Positions 1 to 8,350 of a stretch of 40,680 nucleotides of DNA are shown piece after piece (position 1 is the first letter of the stretch; every line of letters begins with the position of its first letter). The position numbers were made by a program, and so were the translations under genes. The stretch lies in the NCBI GenBank assembly GCA_031274425.1, contig JAISQE010000031.1:1-40680 (forward strand), written 5' to 3'. Source of the stretch: Synergistaceae bacterium (GTDB lineage Bacteria > Synergistota > Synergistia > Synergistales > Aminobacteriaceae). Below the pieces are notes generated by a model that worked only from the letters and a program-made list of their open reading frames with translations, did no database searches and was not told the origin of the DNA.

Positions 1-246
1 AAACATTTACGTCAAGAAAATTTATTGATTTTACTTGATTTATGCATTGCGTGAATTCTCGCTGGTACTCTCTTAGCTGTTATCTTTATGGTGGTAAAAA
101 CTTTTCCGGGAATTACGGATTATTTGAATATTCAAATGGTAAACTTTCATTATAACAGGGAAGGCGAAAAAGTAAAAGCGCAGAGGAAAGACGACAGAAC
201 GGAACGGGAAGCAAAAGCGGTCAGCACCGGAATGAAGCCGATGTAA
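1..246 (+). pseudogene. TGA-interrupted membrane-protein-like frame (C-terminal part)
   Basis: Frame 1 is open from the window edge to a TAA at 244-246 except for one TGA at 52-54. Read across that TGA, the frame gives a convincing transmembrane helix whose middle residue would be the TGA position (LLILLDLCIA, then ILAGTLLAVIFMVV), followed by a charged Lys/Arg/Glu-rich tail ending in KPM. The other two plus-strand frames stop within the first 36 bases. A TGG-to-TGA change would restore the helix, so a decayed or nonsense-interrupted upstream gene is plausible. Alternatively the true upstream gene ends at 54 and the rest is chance, or a small protein starts at the ATG at 88. I do not recognise the family. 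Confidence 0.3.
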
Positions 247-307
247 AGGACGAATGACGATGTGTTAGGATTTGGGGGTTATGAAAATCCATCGGGAGGT
301 TTGAGAG

Positions 308-1495
308 GTGAAAATTAGCGTCGGGGTTTTTTTCGGCGGAAAGAGCGTGGAACACGAGGTCTCCATCATCTCGGCGATACAGGCCATCCACGCTTTCGAC
401 AGGGCGAAATACGAGATCGTCCCCATTTACGTCACGAAAGAAGGCGATCTGTTCGTCGGCAACGACCTGGACAAGATCGAGGAATACCGGGACATCCCCG
501 CGTTGCTGAAAAAAAGCCGAAGGGTGTTCCTGCATCGGGAGAAAGACCGGTCCCTGCTGGTGCGGTACCCCATGAAGCGGTTCGGCGGCTCCGTATGCGC
601 CGAGATCGACGTGGCCTTTCCCATCACTCACGGCACGAACGTGGAGGACGGCGCCCTGCAGGGCTACCTGAAAACCTTGTCCGTGCCCTTCGTGGGGTGC
701 GACGTGACGGCCTCCGCCGTCGGCATGGACAAATACGTCATGAAGGCGCTGTGCAAAGAAAACGGCCTCCCGGTCTTGGACTGCAGGCGCGTCTACGTGA
801 AGGACTACTACGGCGACAGGGAGAACGCCGTCGCCCGAATCGAGAGCGCCATGCCCTACCCGGTGATCGTCAAGCCCGTGAATCTGGGCTCGAGCGTCGG
901 CATCGGAAGGGCCGGAGACGCGAGCGAGCTGAGGGAAGCGTTCGAGTACGCGTTTCAGTTCACCGATACGGCGCTGGCGGAGCCGGCAATCTCCCGGCTG
1001 AGGGAGATCAACTGCGCCGTCCTGGGCGACCGGGAATCCGCGACGGCATCCGAGTGCGAGGAACCGATCAACAGCCGCGCCGTCCTGAGCTACGAGGACA
1101 AGTACATGTCCGACGGGGGGAGCGCGAAGGGGATGAGCGCGGCGAAGAGGAAACTGCCTGCCGATATCCCCCCGGAGGTCCGCCAGCGCGTCCGCGGGCT
1201 CGCGGTGGAGACCTTTCGGCTTCTCGGCTGCAACGGGATCGCCAGAATCGACTTCCTGATGGGCGCGGACAGCGGCGACATCTGGATCAACGAGATCAAC
1301 ACCATCCCAGGGTCGCTGTCCTTTTATCTGTGGGAACCCCTCGGGATGTCCTACACGCGGCTTTTGGACGAAGCGATCCGCTTGGCGTTCAAAAGGCGGC
1401 GGGAGGAGTCGGAAATTTCGTACTCGTTCGACACGAACATCCTCGCGCAGTTCAACGCGGGAAGCCTTAAAGGAGCGAAGCTCAAAGGGGCGTAA
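308..1495 (+). CDS. ddl: D-alanine--D-alanine ligase
   Basis: ATP-grasp ligase joining two D-alanines for the peptidoglycan stem peptide in the cytoplasm. Visible landmarks: N-terminal EHEVS (residues 15-19) with the catalytic-type Glu, [14 protein letters not shown] around 108-121, the Ser-containing GSSVG at 194-198, the omega-loop SYEDKY at 261-266, and the metal/ATP motif NEINTIPG at 328-335. The KY in the omega loop fits D-Ala rather than D-lactate specificity, so this is not a VanA-type ligase. It starts with GTG, preceded by GGGAGGT about 7 bases upstream. At 395 residues it is somewhat longer than typical Ddl (300-370); the extra length is an insertion near 240-256 and a C-terminal tail ending in two pentapeptide copies ([10 protein letters not shown]). 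No partner gene is adjacent on the same strand. Confidence 0.93.
   Translation: MKISVGVFFGGKSVEHEVSIISAIQAIHAFDRAKYEIVPIYVTKEGDLFVGNDLDKIEEYRDIPALLKKSRRVFLHREKDRSLLVRYPMKRFGGSVCAEIDVAFPITHGTNVEDGALQGYLKTLSVPFVGCDVTASAVGMDKYVMKALCKENGLPVLDCRRVYVKDYYGDRENAVARIESAMPYPVIVKPVNLGSSVGIGRAGDASELREAFEYAFQFTDTALAEPAISRLREINCAVLGDRESATASECEEPINSRAVLSYEDKYMSDGGSAKGMSAAKRKLPADIPPEVRQRVRGLAVETFRLLGCNGIARIDFLMGADSGDIWINEINTIPGSLSFYLWEPLGMSYTRLLDEAIRLAFKRRREESEISYSFDTNILAQFNAGSLKGAKLKGA
1463..1492 (+). repeat. 15-bp tandem repeat x2 at ddl 3' end
   Basis: Two diverged 15-bp units (AGCCTTAAAGGAGCG and AAGCTCAAAGGGGCG) directly before the stop codon encode SLKGA and KLKGA. One of a series of similar units in this window. 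Confidence 0.6.
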
Positions 1496-1505
1496 GCGTC
1501 CAAAT

Positions 1506-1629
1506 CCAGGGGTTCCAGGGGGGCATGGGCAGAGAGCCAGCGACGAAAGAACTGTGCGATTCGCTTAGTTTCACCATCAGTGAGACGAACGAAGTGAGCG
1601 AACGGGCTCCGCCCCCCTGGGCTTTCAAT
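1506..1629. repeat. Dispersed palindromic repeat, copy A (full length)
   Basis: Begins CCAGGGGTTCCAGGGGGGC and ends GCCCCCCTGG then GCTTTCAAT. The outer arms CCAGGGGGGC (1515-1524) and GCCCCCCTGG (1611-1620) are a perfect 10-bp inverted repeat; an inner pair GAGCC (1534-1538)/GGCTC (1605-1609) can also form. A second full copy is at 36016-36109 and a right-half copy at 10827-10862. It fills the whole gap between the convergent ddl and secreted-protein genes and may double as a bidirectional transcription stop, although no U-tract follows. Confidence 0.7.
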
Positions 1630-2741
1630 TAATTAATCCTTCTCGGTATGGGCAAGTTCGCCAGGTCCTCCACGGGCACGACCCAACTGTCCATCACCCA
1701 CCAGGAGCCGTTCGCGTACTGCAACGTGAACTCCACGTAGGCGATGCGGTCGGCGCGGGTCACGCCCACGAGGTCGATGACCCCTTTCAGCTCGTACACG
1801 CCGTCGCCGTCCACGTCCACGGGCTGCAAGGACGAGTGCCGGTCTTCCCACACCGTTATGGGGGTTCGCAGGGTGCCCGAGCTTTCGTTGTAGACAAGCC
1901 TTCTGTCGTAGTTCGCCTTTCTGGAGGACAGATCGATGAGGGCCCTCGCACCGGTCTCCTGCACGACGATCTCGGCGCGGTAGTTGTTGAAAAACCTCCC
2001 TTTGATCGTGGGGAGCTTGGTGGTCTGCGAGTCGTAGATCACCCTCCCCTCCCCTTCTCGGACCTGGATGACCAACAAACGCCCTATCGTGTCGTCCACG
2101 CCTTTGACGGACAGGAGGATCTCGGACTTGTCCGGGGACGCGAAATTTTTCAACTGGATTGTCGAGTCGAACCCCTTGACGTCCTCGGAGAGACGGATCA
2201 AGAAGGGCGGGTCCCCCATCGGCTCGACTTCGAGCAAAAGCGCTCGGTCGTAGATGCCGTCCTCCTTCCGTAGCGCCAGCAGCCGAACTCGGTCGATCCG
2301 GTCCTCCTTTTCCAGGTTCCCGTTCTCCACCCCCAGGACGGCGTAATTGCCCTCCAGTCCGTGGGCCTTTTCGTCGAAAAACTTAGGGCTCGACCGTAGA
2401 AGGGTCTGCATGAGTTCGTCGATGGCGTTGTCGGGATCGGGGGCCCAATCTTCGGATTCCACAGAATTTATAGATTCTACAGATTCTATAGATTCCACAG
2501 GCTCAGGCTCTACAGACTCCGCGGGTTCCGAAGTTTCGGACGTCGTTTCGGGAAACGTTTCATCCGATGGAAGAGATTCCGGGGCGACGGGAGCGGTACT
2601 CGTGGAAGCGGCGCTTATGGGAGCAACGCTCGTCGCTTCCAGGGCGGTTGCCCCTTGAGCGGTCGCCCCAAGAGCAGTTGCTCCTTGAGCGAGGCCGGCA
2701 ACGAAGAAAAACACCGCGAAAAGCGCGATCTTTTTTTTCAC
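1629..2741 (-). CDS. Secreted protein with Ala/Thr and Glu/Ser repeats, unknown function
   Basis: I do not recognise a named family. The protein (370 residues, GTG start with GGGGGT upstream) opens with a signal peptide (KKKIALFAVFFFVAGLAQG), then pentapeptide-like repeats (GATAL, GATAQ, GATAL, EATSV), then an acidic Glu/Ser/Pro stretch with repeated ESVES/ESIES units to about residue 95. The rest is a folded beta-rich region. It contains a DVDGDGVYELKG segment that resembles the calcium-binding/FG-GAP-like D-x-D-G-D loops, and a C-terminal hydrophobic/aromatic block (YANGSWWVMDSWVV). Expected location: periplasm or outer surface. It is last in the run ctsR-clpC-parvulin, but a terminator at 2770-2804 separates it from the parvulin gene, so it may be transcribed separately. 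Confidence 0.75.
   Translation of the reverse strand: MKKKIALFAVFFFVAGLAQGATALGATAQGATALEATSVAPISAASTSTAPVAPESLPSDETFPETTSETSEPAESVEPEPVESIESVESINSVESEDWAPDPDNAIDELMQTLLRSSPKFFDEKAHGLEGNYAVLGVENGNLEKEDRIDRVRLLALRKEDGIYDRALLLEVEPMGDPPFLIRLSEDVKGFDSTIQLKNFASPDKSEILLSVKGVDDTIGRLLVIQVREGEGRVIYDSQTTKLPTIKGRFFNNYRAEIVVQETGARALIDLSSRKANYDRRLVYNESSGTLRTPITVWEDRHSSLQPVDVDGDGVYELKGVIDLVGVTRADRIAYVEFTLQYANGSWWVMDSWVVPVEDLANLPIPRRIN
2643..2687 (-). repeat. 15-bp tandem repeat x3 encoding Ala-rich pentapeptides
   Basis: Plus-strand units GGCGGTTGCCCCTTG, AGCGGTCGCCCCAAG and AGCAGTTGCTCCTTG follow one another exactly. They encode the GATAL/GATAQ-type repeats just after the signal peptide of the secreted protein. 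A separate shorter-period repeat built on GATTCTAYA lies at about 2460-2520 and encodes the Glu/Ser stretch. Confidence 0.7.
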
Positions 2742-2769
2742 GCAACATACCCCCTAAAACAAAAACAAA

Positions 2770-2804
2770 CAAAACGGCCGCTAGAAACGCCCAGCGTCTT
2801 CTAG
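2770..2804 (-). terminator. Intrinsic terminator after the parvulin-like gene
   Basis: CTAGAA-ACGC (2781-2790) pairs with GCGT-TTCTAG (2794-2804, one bulged C) around a 3-base loop. On the minus strand the stem is followed by a T-rich run (TTTTGTTTGTTTTTG). The stem includes the TAG stop codon of the gene it follows. Confidence 0.65.
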
Positions 2805-3640
2805 GGCATTTTTTCCAAATTTTCCAGTTTCTCTAGTTTTTCTTTAATCGCGATCTGAACCAAGTCGTTTTTGACGCGGCCTTTGCATCTTTCGAAGGGC
2901 GTCGGCCCCTCTTTCCGCCGTTCCAGAACCTCGTAAAGCATGTGGCCTTTGGGTACCTCTATCGGCCCCATGACCTTGCGCAGAGGAGCGTCCCGCAGCG
3001 CGCCGGCCAGGACGGGCGTCAGCGCGTCGTACTCGATCCAGTTCACGGTGACGCACTCTTTCAGTTTGGCGAGGGAAGATTTGGAGGATTTTCGGAGGCG
3101 ATTTTTCGCGTTTACGGCCGTCTCTCTCTGGTTCAAAGGGTAGGTAACCTGCCGATAGCGCACCGCGCCCGAGTCGGCATACCTTTGAAGGTTGTCCTCG
3201 TAAAAAGCGCGGACGGCCGTATCCGAAAGGTCGATCTCCGCCACGGTCTTTTTCTCCCACGCGTCGGCCAAAAAGGTGTTTCTCCCCCATCGGATGGAAA
3301 GCTCCACGTCGGGAGAGGCGAGAAGCCCGTCCTGCTCCGCGGCCTGTGCCATCGAGGTTATGAGCGAGGCTTGATCGCGCAGGGCCTGTTTTTCGGAGGG
3401 GTTCATGGTCTCCCACGCCGCGGCGGCCAGATCCCGTCCTCCAAGGCCTAGGCTCAAAAGGGTTATCAGGTCTTCGTCGTCGATTCGCGGAGCGGCAAGG
3501 GCAATTTTGTCCGAGACGGACGATGCCCCCAGGCCCGCGGCGAATACGAGAACAAGGAGGGCGAGAAAGAAAAACGCGACCGAAAGACGGCGCTTATTCC
3601 GCACGGACGACGAATTCGTCGGTGTCGAGTGAGATCTCAT
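2801..3640 (-). CDS. Parvulin-like (SurA/PpiC-type) periplasmic chaperone, degenerate PPIase
   Basis: Envelope protein of 279 residues with a basic N-terminus and one hydrophobic segment ([19 protein letters not shown], about 25-43), a signal anchor or signal peptide. A helical SurA-N-like part follows (about 50-150). The C-terminal part (about 155-265) has the layout of a parvulin domain, ending in [20 protein letters not shown], which resembles the Gly-x-His-x-x-x-Val end of PpiC domains. The usual HIL and GDLG signatures are not clear, so catalysis is uncertain and a holdase role is as likely. The C-terminus repeats KLE/KLE/NLE. The ATG start overlaps the 3' end of clpC by 47 bp; a GTG at 3604 would reduce the overlap to about 11 bp but has no better ribosome site. 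Probably co-transcribed with ctsR-clpC. Confidence 0.7.
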   Translation of the reverse strand: MRSHSTPTNSSSVRNKRRLSVAFFFLALLVLVFAAGLGASSVSDKIALAAPRIDDEDLITLLSLGLGGRDLAAAAWETMNPSEKQALRDQASLITSMAQAAEQDGLLASPDVELSIRWGRNTFLADAWEKKTVAEIDLSDTAVRAFYEDNLQRYADSGAVRYRQVTYPLNQRETAVNAKNRLRKSSKSSLAKLKECVTVNWIEYDALTPVLAGALRDAPLRKVMGPIEVPKGHMLYEVLERRKEGPTPFERCKGRVKNDLVQIAIKEKLEKLENLEKMP

Positions 3641-6065
3641 TACCCAAAACCCTTATCGTAACGGCCGTCCCTTTGGCGATTTTTCCGGCAAGAACGGAGT
3701 CGGCGAGCTTGTCCTCGATCATGGACTGGATGGCGCGCCTCAGAGGGCGCGCGCCGAACTTGGGCTGAAAACCCTTGTCCAGAATCATCGCCTTCGCCTC
3801 GTTTTCGATGCCGACCTCAATGCCCTGCTCCTCCAGGCGCAGCCGAACGTCCGAGAGCATGATCTCCACGATGCGCAGCAGGTGATCCCGCGACAAGGGC
3901 CTGAACACCACCATTTCGTCGATGCGGTTCAAAAATTCGGGCCTGAACAGCTTCTGGGCCTCGTCCAAGATGATCTTCTTCATGCGCTCCCAGTTCAGGG
4001 TTTCCACCGACTCGCCGAAGCCCAGTGGATTTCCTCGGGTGGCCTCTTTGGCCCCCACGTTGCTCGTCATGATCACCACGGTGTTGCGGAAATCCACGTT
4101 GCGCCCCTGGCCGTCCGTCAGGCGTCCGTCCTCCAAAATCTGCAACAGGACGTTGTACACCTCTTGGTGCGCCTTTTCTATCTCGTCGAAAAGGATGACG
4201 GAGTAGGGGCGTCTGCGGACCATCTCGGTCAGCTTCCCGCCGCTGTCGTGGCCGATATAACCGGGGGGCGCGCCCAGGAGTTTGGAGATCTCGTGTTTTT
4301 CCATGAACTCGCTCATGTCCAGGCGAATCATGGCGTCCTCGCTGCCGAACATAAAACGCGCCAAAGAGCGCGCCAGCTCCGTTTTCCCGACCCCGGTGGG
4401 CCCCATGAACAGAAAGCTGCCTATCGGACGCCTGGGGTCGCGCAGACCGCTGCGCGCTCTGCGTATCGCGCGCGACACGGCGCTGATGGCCTCGTCCTGG
4501 CCCACGAGCCGGACGGAGATCTCCTCCTCCATCCTGAGCAGGCGGGCGGACTCCTCCTCCGTCAGTTGAACGACGGGAACGCCCGTGAGTTCGGAGACCA
4601 CCACCGCGATATCCTCGGCCGTGACCACGACCCTCTGGGTGCTCGCGTTGTTGCGCCACGCGTTGCGGGCCCTTTCCAGGTCGTCCGCCAGGGCGTGCTC
4701 CTCATCCCTCAGTTTGGCCGCTAGCTCGAAGTTCTGCGCGGTCACGGCCCCCTCTTTTTCCCTGCGGGTGAGGTCCAGGCGGCGCTCCAGTTCGCGGACG
4801 GCGTCGGGCGGGTCGAGCGTGCGAAGCCGCGCTCTCGCTCCGGCCTCGTCGATCAGGTCGATGCCCTTGTCGGGAAGAAACCGGTCCTTGACGTAGCGCG
4901 CGGAGAGCTGCGCCGCGGCCTGCAGGGCCGCGTCCTCTATCTCGGCCTGGTGGTGCAGCTCGTAACGGTCCCTCAAACCCTCCAGGATGCGCACGGAATC
5001 GGCGACGCTGGGCTCCTCCACCTTCACGGGCTGGAAGCGTCTTTCCAGGGCCGCGTCCCGCTCGACGTATTTACGGTACTCTTCCTGGGTCGTCGCCCCG
5101 ATGAGCTGGAAAGAACCCCTCGAAAGGCTGGGTTTCAGTATGTTCGCGGCGTCCACCGTGCCCTCGGCGCTGCCGGCTCCCACGATGGTGTGCACCTCGT
5201 CCACGAAGAGAATGACCTCCTTGGAGTCGGTCAGCTCCTTGACGATTTTGCGCAGCCGTTCTTCGAATTCGCCGCGGTATTTCGTGCCGGCGACGAGGTT
5301 ACCGGTGTTGAGCTGGATAACGCGTTTGTCGCGCAGGGGCTCGGGGACGTTGCCGTCAGCGATCTGCTGGGCCAATCCCTCGACGACGGCCGTTTTTCCC
5401 ACCCCCGGATCCCCGATCAGCACGGGGTTGCACTTGGTCCGGCGGCAAAGGACCTGCATCAGGCGCTTGATCTCCTTGTTCCGTCCGATCACGGGGTCCA
5501 ATTCGCCGTCGCGTCCCTTCTGGGTCAGGTCGATGCCCAACTGATCCAGAGTCGGGGTCTTGGTGCGCCCCTTCTTTTTCAGCCTGTCGGCCAACGGCTC
5601 CACGCCCTGGGGCGAAGCGACCGCCGTATTTTCCGGCATGAGGGCGAAAACCTGCTTCTGTACCATAGCGGCGTCGATCCCCATCGACAGAAAATACTGA
5701 GAGATCATGCTGCTCGTGTCGGAGAGAATTCCCAAAAGGATATGTTCGGTCCCCACGTAGTTGATTCCCATGTTGCGGGCCTCCCGCATGGACAGCTCCA
5801 GCGCCTTTTTCACCCGCGGGCTGAGGGGCAGGTCGATGGCTTTCAGCGTGGGGTCCGAACGCCCCATAGCCTCTTCGATCTGAATGCGGACCTCGTTCAG
5901 GTTCAGCCCCAAGGCGGCCATGGCCTGATACCCCACCCCGCTCCCCTCGTAAATGAGCCCGAGAAGAATGTGCTCCGGCTCTATGACGTTGTGCCCCATT
6001 TTCAAGGCCTCGCGATGAGCCAGTTGAATGACGGTTTTTCCTCGTTCGGTAAAAAATTGCCACAT
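3594..6065 (-). CDS. clpC: ATP-dependent Clp protease ATP-binding subunit ClpC
   Basis: AAA+ unfoldase that feeds substrates to ClpP. The 823-residue protein shows the full ClpC architecture: two Clp-N repeats (about 5-75 and 80-145); AAA-1 with Walker A GDPGVGKT (218-225) and Walker B ILFVDE (285-290); the UVR-containing middle domain (about 420-465, [20 protein letters not shown]) that separates ClpC from ClpA; AAA-2 with Walker A GPTGVGKT (555-562) and Walker B ILFDEIE (624-630); and the C-terminal D2-small domain ([16 protein letters not shown] near 765-780). Upstream GGAAGG lies about 12 bases before the ATG. It follows ctsR by 80 bp with no mcsA/mcsB between, unlike the Bacillus arrangement. 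clpP is not in the window. Confidence 0.97.
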   Translation of the reverse strand: MWQFFTERGKTVIQLAHREALKMGHNVIEPEHILLGLIYEGSGVGYQAMAALGLNLNEVRIQIEEAMGRSDPTLKAIDLPLSPRVKKALELSMREARNMGINYVGTEHILLGILSDTSSMISQYFLSMGIDAAMVQKQVFALMPENTAVASPQGVEPLADRLKKKGRTKTPTLDQLGIDLTQKGRDGELDPVIGRNKEIKRLMQVLCRRTKCNPVLIGDPGVGKTAVVEGLAQQIADGNVPEPLRDKRVIQLNTGNLVAGTKYRGEFEERLRKIVKELTDSKEVILFVDEVHTIVGAGSAEGTVDAANILKPSLSRGSFQLIGATTQEEYRKYVERDAALERRFQPVKVEEPSVADSVRILEGLRDRYELHHQAEIEDAALQAAAQLSARYVKDRFLPDKGIDLIDEAGARARLRTLDPPDAVRELERRLDLTRREKEGAVTAQNFELAAKLRDEEHALADDLERARNAWRNNASTQRVVVTAEDIAVVVSELTGVPVVQLTEEESARLLRMEEEISVRLVGQDEAISAVSRAIRRARSGLRDPRRPIGSFLFMGPTGVGKTELARSLARFMFGSEDAMIRLDMSEFMEKHEISKLLGAPPGYIGHDSGGKLTEMVRRRPYSVILFDEIEKAHQEVYNVLLQILEDGRLTDGQGRNVDFRNTVVIMTSNVGAKEATRGNPLGFGESVETLNWERMKKIILDEAQKLFRPEFLNRIDEMVVFRPLSRDHLLRIVEIMLSDVRLRLEEQGIEVGIENEAKAMILDKGFQPKFGARPLRRAIQSMIEDKLADSVLAGKIAKGTAVTIRVLGNEISLDTDEFVVRAE

Positions 6066-6098
6066 GATTTTTATGTACCTTCCTGATTCGAATTTGAA

Positions 6099-6134
6099 CT
6101 TATATTGAAATTTGCATTGAAATTGATATTGAAA
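6099..6134. repeat. 12-bp tandem repeat x3 in the ctsR-clpC gap
   Basis: Plus-strand units CTTATATTGAAA, TTTGCATTGAAA and TTGATATTGAAA are contiguous (minus strand: TTTCAATATCAA and variants). They occupy nearly half of the 80-bp intergenic gap. No function is evident. Confidence 0.65.
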
Positions 6135-6145
6135 TCAATCGAGCT

Positions 6146-6628
6146 TCAAGCCAACACCAAGCCCCGCAGCATTCGTTTCAACATCTCGGCCTGGATGGCG
6201 CTGCGCTTGTAAGGCGACAGGTCGAACTCCGACCGTCCCAGGTCGTCCGCGTGCCGGAGCGCCACCTCAATTATCAGGCGTTCCCGCGCATTTATCAAGC
6301 CTCTCTCCTGAAGGCTGGTCAGAAGCCTTTTGCAGTCCTGTTCGGAAAGAGAGTCGCCCACGATCGTCTCCACGTGTTTCAAACGGTCCTCCGGGTCCTC
6401 GTAGGACAGGCGCACGATGCGGATGTATCCGTGTTCGCCCCTCTGGCTCTCCACGAGGTAGCCTCTTTCAGGGGTGAAGCACTTGCGCAGAACGTAATTG
6501 ATCTGACTGGGGACGCACCCGAAGGACGCGGCCAGTTCCTTGCGCCTCAAAGAAACGCTGGCTTCCTCGCTGCCGACGTCAAAAAGCTCCTTGATATGCC
6601 GTTCGATCACTCGAGTCAGATTAGGCAT
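6146..6628 (-). CDS. ctsR: CtsR-family transcriptional repressor of class III stress genes
   Basis: DNA-binding repressor of clp genes. The 160-residue product begins MPNLTRVIERHIKELF, like CtsR of Firmicutes, followed by the winged helix (RRKELAASFGCVPSQINYVL, about 25-45, and the wing ESQRGEHGYIRIVRL containing the Arg-Gly-Gly-like tip RGEHG). The C-terminal helical half would carry dimerisation. I place the start at the ATG at 6628 because GAGGA precedes it by about 8 bases; a longer frame from TTG at 6646 lacks a ribosome site. Directly upstream of clpC. The promoter region carries a CtsR-box-like direct repeat over the -35, implying autoregulation. McsA/McsB, the usual modulators, are not encoded nearby. 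Confidence 0.92.
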   Translation of the reverse strand: MPNLTRVIERHIKELFDVGSEEASVSLRRKELAASFGCVPSQINYVLRKCFTPERGYLVESQRGEHGYIRIVRLSYEDPEDRLKHVETIVGDSLSEQDCKRLLTSLQERGLINARERLIIEVALRHADDLGRSEFDLSPYKRSAIQAEMLKRMLRGLVLA

Positions 6629-6768
6629 CGCAAAATCCTCATACAAAAAAAACCCACGCGAAAAATTTCATCGCCCTCGCCAAAGCCGCAGACACCATCG
6701 TCGACACAAACCTCCATATCGAATTTACGGAACCGAATTTACGGACCTTCCGAGCCCAATATTTTCCC

Positions 6769-6797
6769 ATTTTAACTTCAAGGTCAAGGTTAATCAA
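6769..6797 (-). promoter_or_regulatory. Sigma-70-type promoter of the ctsR operon
   Basis: Minus-strand TTGATT (6792-6797), a 17-bp spacer, and TAAAAT (6769-6774). It lies about 140 bp upstream of the ctsR start. Confidence 0.6.
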
Positions 6798-6798
6798 T
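6782..6798 (+). promoter_or_regulatory. Candidate CtsR operator
   Basis: Plus strand GGTCAAG-GTT-AATCAAT. Compared with the known CtsR box (RGTCAAA, 3 bases, RGTCAAA) it matches 11 of 14 heptad positions with the right spacing, and the second heptad covers the -35 element of the ctsR promoter. Confidence 0.5.
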
Positions 6799-6861
6799 AA
6801 CGAAAAGCGCGTAATGAGCGTAATAAAATCGCCGCGACGCCGTGACGACCCGCGAACGCCA

Positions 6862-6889
6862 TTGCAAAAACCTCTGTTTATGGTAGTAT
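6862..6889 (+). promoter_or_regulatory. Promoter of the TAXI receptor gene
   Basis: TTGCAA (6862-6867), 16-bp spacer, TAGTAT (6884-6889) with an extended -10 TGG immediately before it. This predicts a leader of about 85 bases. Confidence 0.55.
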
Positions 6890-6900
6890 TCTCACTCAAA

Positions 6901-6944
6901 GAGGATTTTCTCTTTAAGATTTTTTTTAAAAAGAAAATTTCCTC
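6901..6944 (+). promoter_or_regulatory. Long AT-rich hairpin in the TAXI gene leader
   Basis: GAGGATTTTCTCTTTAA (6901-6917) pairs with TTAAAAAGAAAATTTCCTC (6926-6944) with one mismatch and a 2-base bulge, around an 8-base loop. It lies between the promoter and the ribosome site. It could affect mRNA stability or act in attenuation; no ligand-binding architecture is apparent. Confidence 0.5.
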
Positions 6945-6978
6945 GATTTTGTAATTCGAAAGAGAAGAGGTGCTTTGT

Positions 6979-7053
6979 AGTATGAAAATTGGTAGTATGA
7001 AATTTGGCAGTATGAAAATTAGCGGTGTGAAGATTTGTAGCGTGAAGAAAATG
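6979..7053 (+). repeat. 15-bp tandem repeat x5 across the start of the TAXI gene
   Basis: Five 15-bp units: AGTATGAAAATTGGT, AGTATGAAATTTGGC, AGTATGAAAATTAGC, GGTGTGAAGATTTGT, AGCGTGAAGAAAATG. They encode MKIGS-type pentapeptides at the very N-terminus and repeat the start codon (ATG at 6982, 6997, 7012; GTG at 7027, 7042). Confidence 0.8.
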
Positions 7054-8001
7054 TTGGCGTCGTTGCTCGTTGTGGTTTTCGCGAGTGTAGGATTGGCGGC
7101 GGGCGCGGAGGCCAAGACGTTTTTGTCGATAGCTACCGGCGGAGTGGCCGGGGTTTATTACCCCCTGGGCGGCGGACTGGCGCAGGTCATCACCAATCAC
7201 GTGCCGGACGTTGAGGTGACGGCCGAGAGCAGCAACGCGTCCGCGGCCAACATCAATTTGATCGCGGGGCACGAGGTGACGATGGCGCTCGTGCAAAACG
7301 ACGTGGCCTTTCGCGCGGCCAAGGGAGAAAAACCCTTTCAAGAGCCCGTCAAAAATCTGAGGATGATCGCGTCCCTTTACCCCGAGCACGTGCAGTGCAT
7401 CTCGATCAAGAGCGGCAATATCAAAACGATCTCCGACATCAAGGGCAAGCGCGTCTCCGTCGGAGCCCCGGGGTCGGGCACGGCGGACAGCGTGGGCACC
7501 ATCCTCTCCGTGGCCGGAGTCAAGTACTCCGACTTCAACGCGGATTTCCTGGACTTCGCCAACACGGCGGAACGCATTCAAGACGGCCAACTGGACGCGG
7601 GGTTCGTCCTCGCGGGCTACCCTACGGCCGCGGTCATGGCGCTGGCCGCCCAGAAGGAAATCGACCTGGTGGCATTCGAGGACGACCTGCTGGACAACTT
7701 GGTCAAGGCCTATCCCTTTTTCATCAAAGACGTGATTCCGGCCGGGACTTACAGCGGAGTGGATCACGACACCGCGACGCCCGCCGTTATCGCCGTGCTG
7801 GTTTGTGACTCCGAACTTCCCGAGGAGTTGGTGTACAACATCACCAAGGCTATTTTCGAAAACCTCGCGGAGCTGGCTCCCGTGCACGACAAGGCTAAAT
7901 TGGTCGCCCTCGACAAGGCCCTCGACGGAGCCGCCGTCGAAGTTCACCCCGGAGCGGCCAAATATTATACCGAAAAGGGCCTCAAGATACCGACGTTTTA
8001 A
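6982..8001 (+). CDS. TAXI-family TRAP transporter solute receptor (orphan)
   Basis: Periplasmic substrate-binding protein of the TRAP-associated extracytoplasmic immunogenic (TAXI) family. After a signal peptide (LASLLVVVFASVGLAAGAEA) it shows the family opening FLSIATGGVAGVYYPLGGGL, then VTAESSNASAANINLIAGHEVTMALVQND and KRVSVGAPGSGTADS. Usual partners are a fused DctQM membrane protein, which is not adjacent, so this receptor must pair with a distant transporter. Substrates of the family include glutamate and other carboxylates; none can be read here. The start is the ATG at 6982, 11 bases after AGAGG; a GTG at 6970 lacks a ribosome site. The N-region of the signal peptide is expanded by five pentapeptide repeats, three of them beginning at possible start codons. 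A strong hairpin follows the stop. Confidence 0.9.
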   Translation: MKIGSMKFGSMKISGVKICSVKKMLASLLVVVFASVGLAAGAEAKTFLSIATGGVAGVYYPLGGGLAQVITNHVPDVEVTAESSNASAANINLIAGHEVTMALVQNDVAFRAAKGEKPFQEPVKNLRMIASLYPEHVQCISIKSGNIKTISDIKGKRVSVGAPGSGTADSVGTILSVAGVKYSDFNADFLDFANTAERIQDGQLDAGFVLAGYPTAAVMALAAQKEIDLVAFEDDLLDNLVKAYPFFIKDVIPAGTYSGVDHDTATPAVIAVLVCDSELPEELVYNITKAIFENLAELAPVHDKAKLVALDKALDGAAVEVHPGAAKYYTEKGLKIPTF

Positions 8002-8025
8002 GACGTTTTCGATAATAGGGAACAA

Positions 8026-8067
8026 CCAAACGGAGGGTCTTCCCCATAGGAAAGACCCTCCGTTTGG
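8026..8067 (+). terminator. Strong hairpin after the TAXI gene
   Basis: Perfect 16-bp stem: CCAAACGGAGGGTCTT (8026-8041) with AAGACCCTCCGTTTGG (8052-8067), 10-base loop. No U-run follows, so it may stabilise the 3' end rather than terminate by itself. Confidence 0.6.
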
Positions 8068-8350
8068 TAGGCCGGTCATCTCAACCTCTCCTCGTCAAAG
8101 GCAATTTTGCTTCGAAAACGTAGCGCATCAATCTACCAATGCAGCTTCAAACAAAGAAAATTCCCTCCTGTTTCGACGTGTTCGTCCCCTTGCCGAATGC
8201 ATCTCTTTCCCTGAAAATTCTTGGCAATAGGTTAAAAATTAATTTATTTAACAGTCTACCATATAGGAGGCGAGTGAAAATGAAATGATATGAAGACGCA
8301 GCAACGGAACCGGGTTTATATCGGTAAAGGAAACAACGCTATCACCGTTC
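8068..8350. other. Intergenic stretch with an isolated ribosome site and mini-frame
   Basis: No gene is supported. It contains a good Shine-Dalgarno ATAGGAGG (8263-8270) followed by GTG/ATG codons that run straight into stops (ATG AAA TGA at 8280). A 35-codon frame begins at ATG 8290 and ends inside the next terminator at 8397. This may be the remnant of a deleted gene start. No convincing promoter or RNA gene was seen. Confidence 0.3.

Noticed and set aside
52-54. TGA read as tryptophan or selenocysteine
   Set aside because: TGA ends several well-defined genes here (for example metG and the first DppB-like permease), and no SECIS-like hairpin or redox context is visible.
308-1495. Vancomycin-resistance (D-Ala-D-Lac or D-Ser) ligase
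   Set aside because: The omega loop has the SYEDKY of D-Ala-D-Ala ligases, and no vanH/vanX-type genes are nearby.
6979-7053. CRISPR-like array
   Set aside because: The repeated units are 15 bp, contiguous, without spacers, and in frame with the TAXI protein. The same holds for all other tandem repeats in the window.
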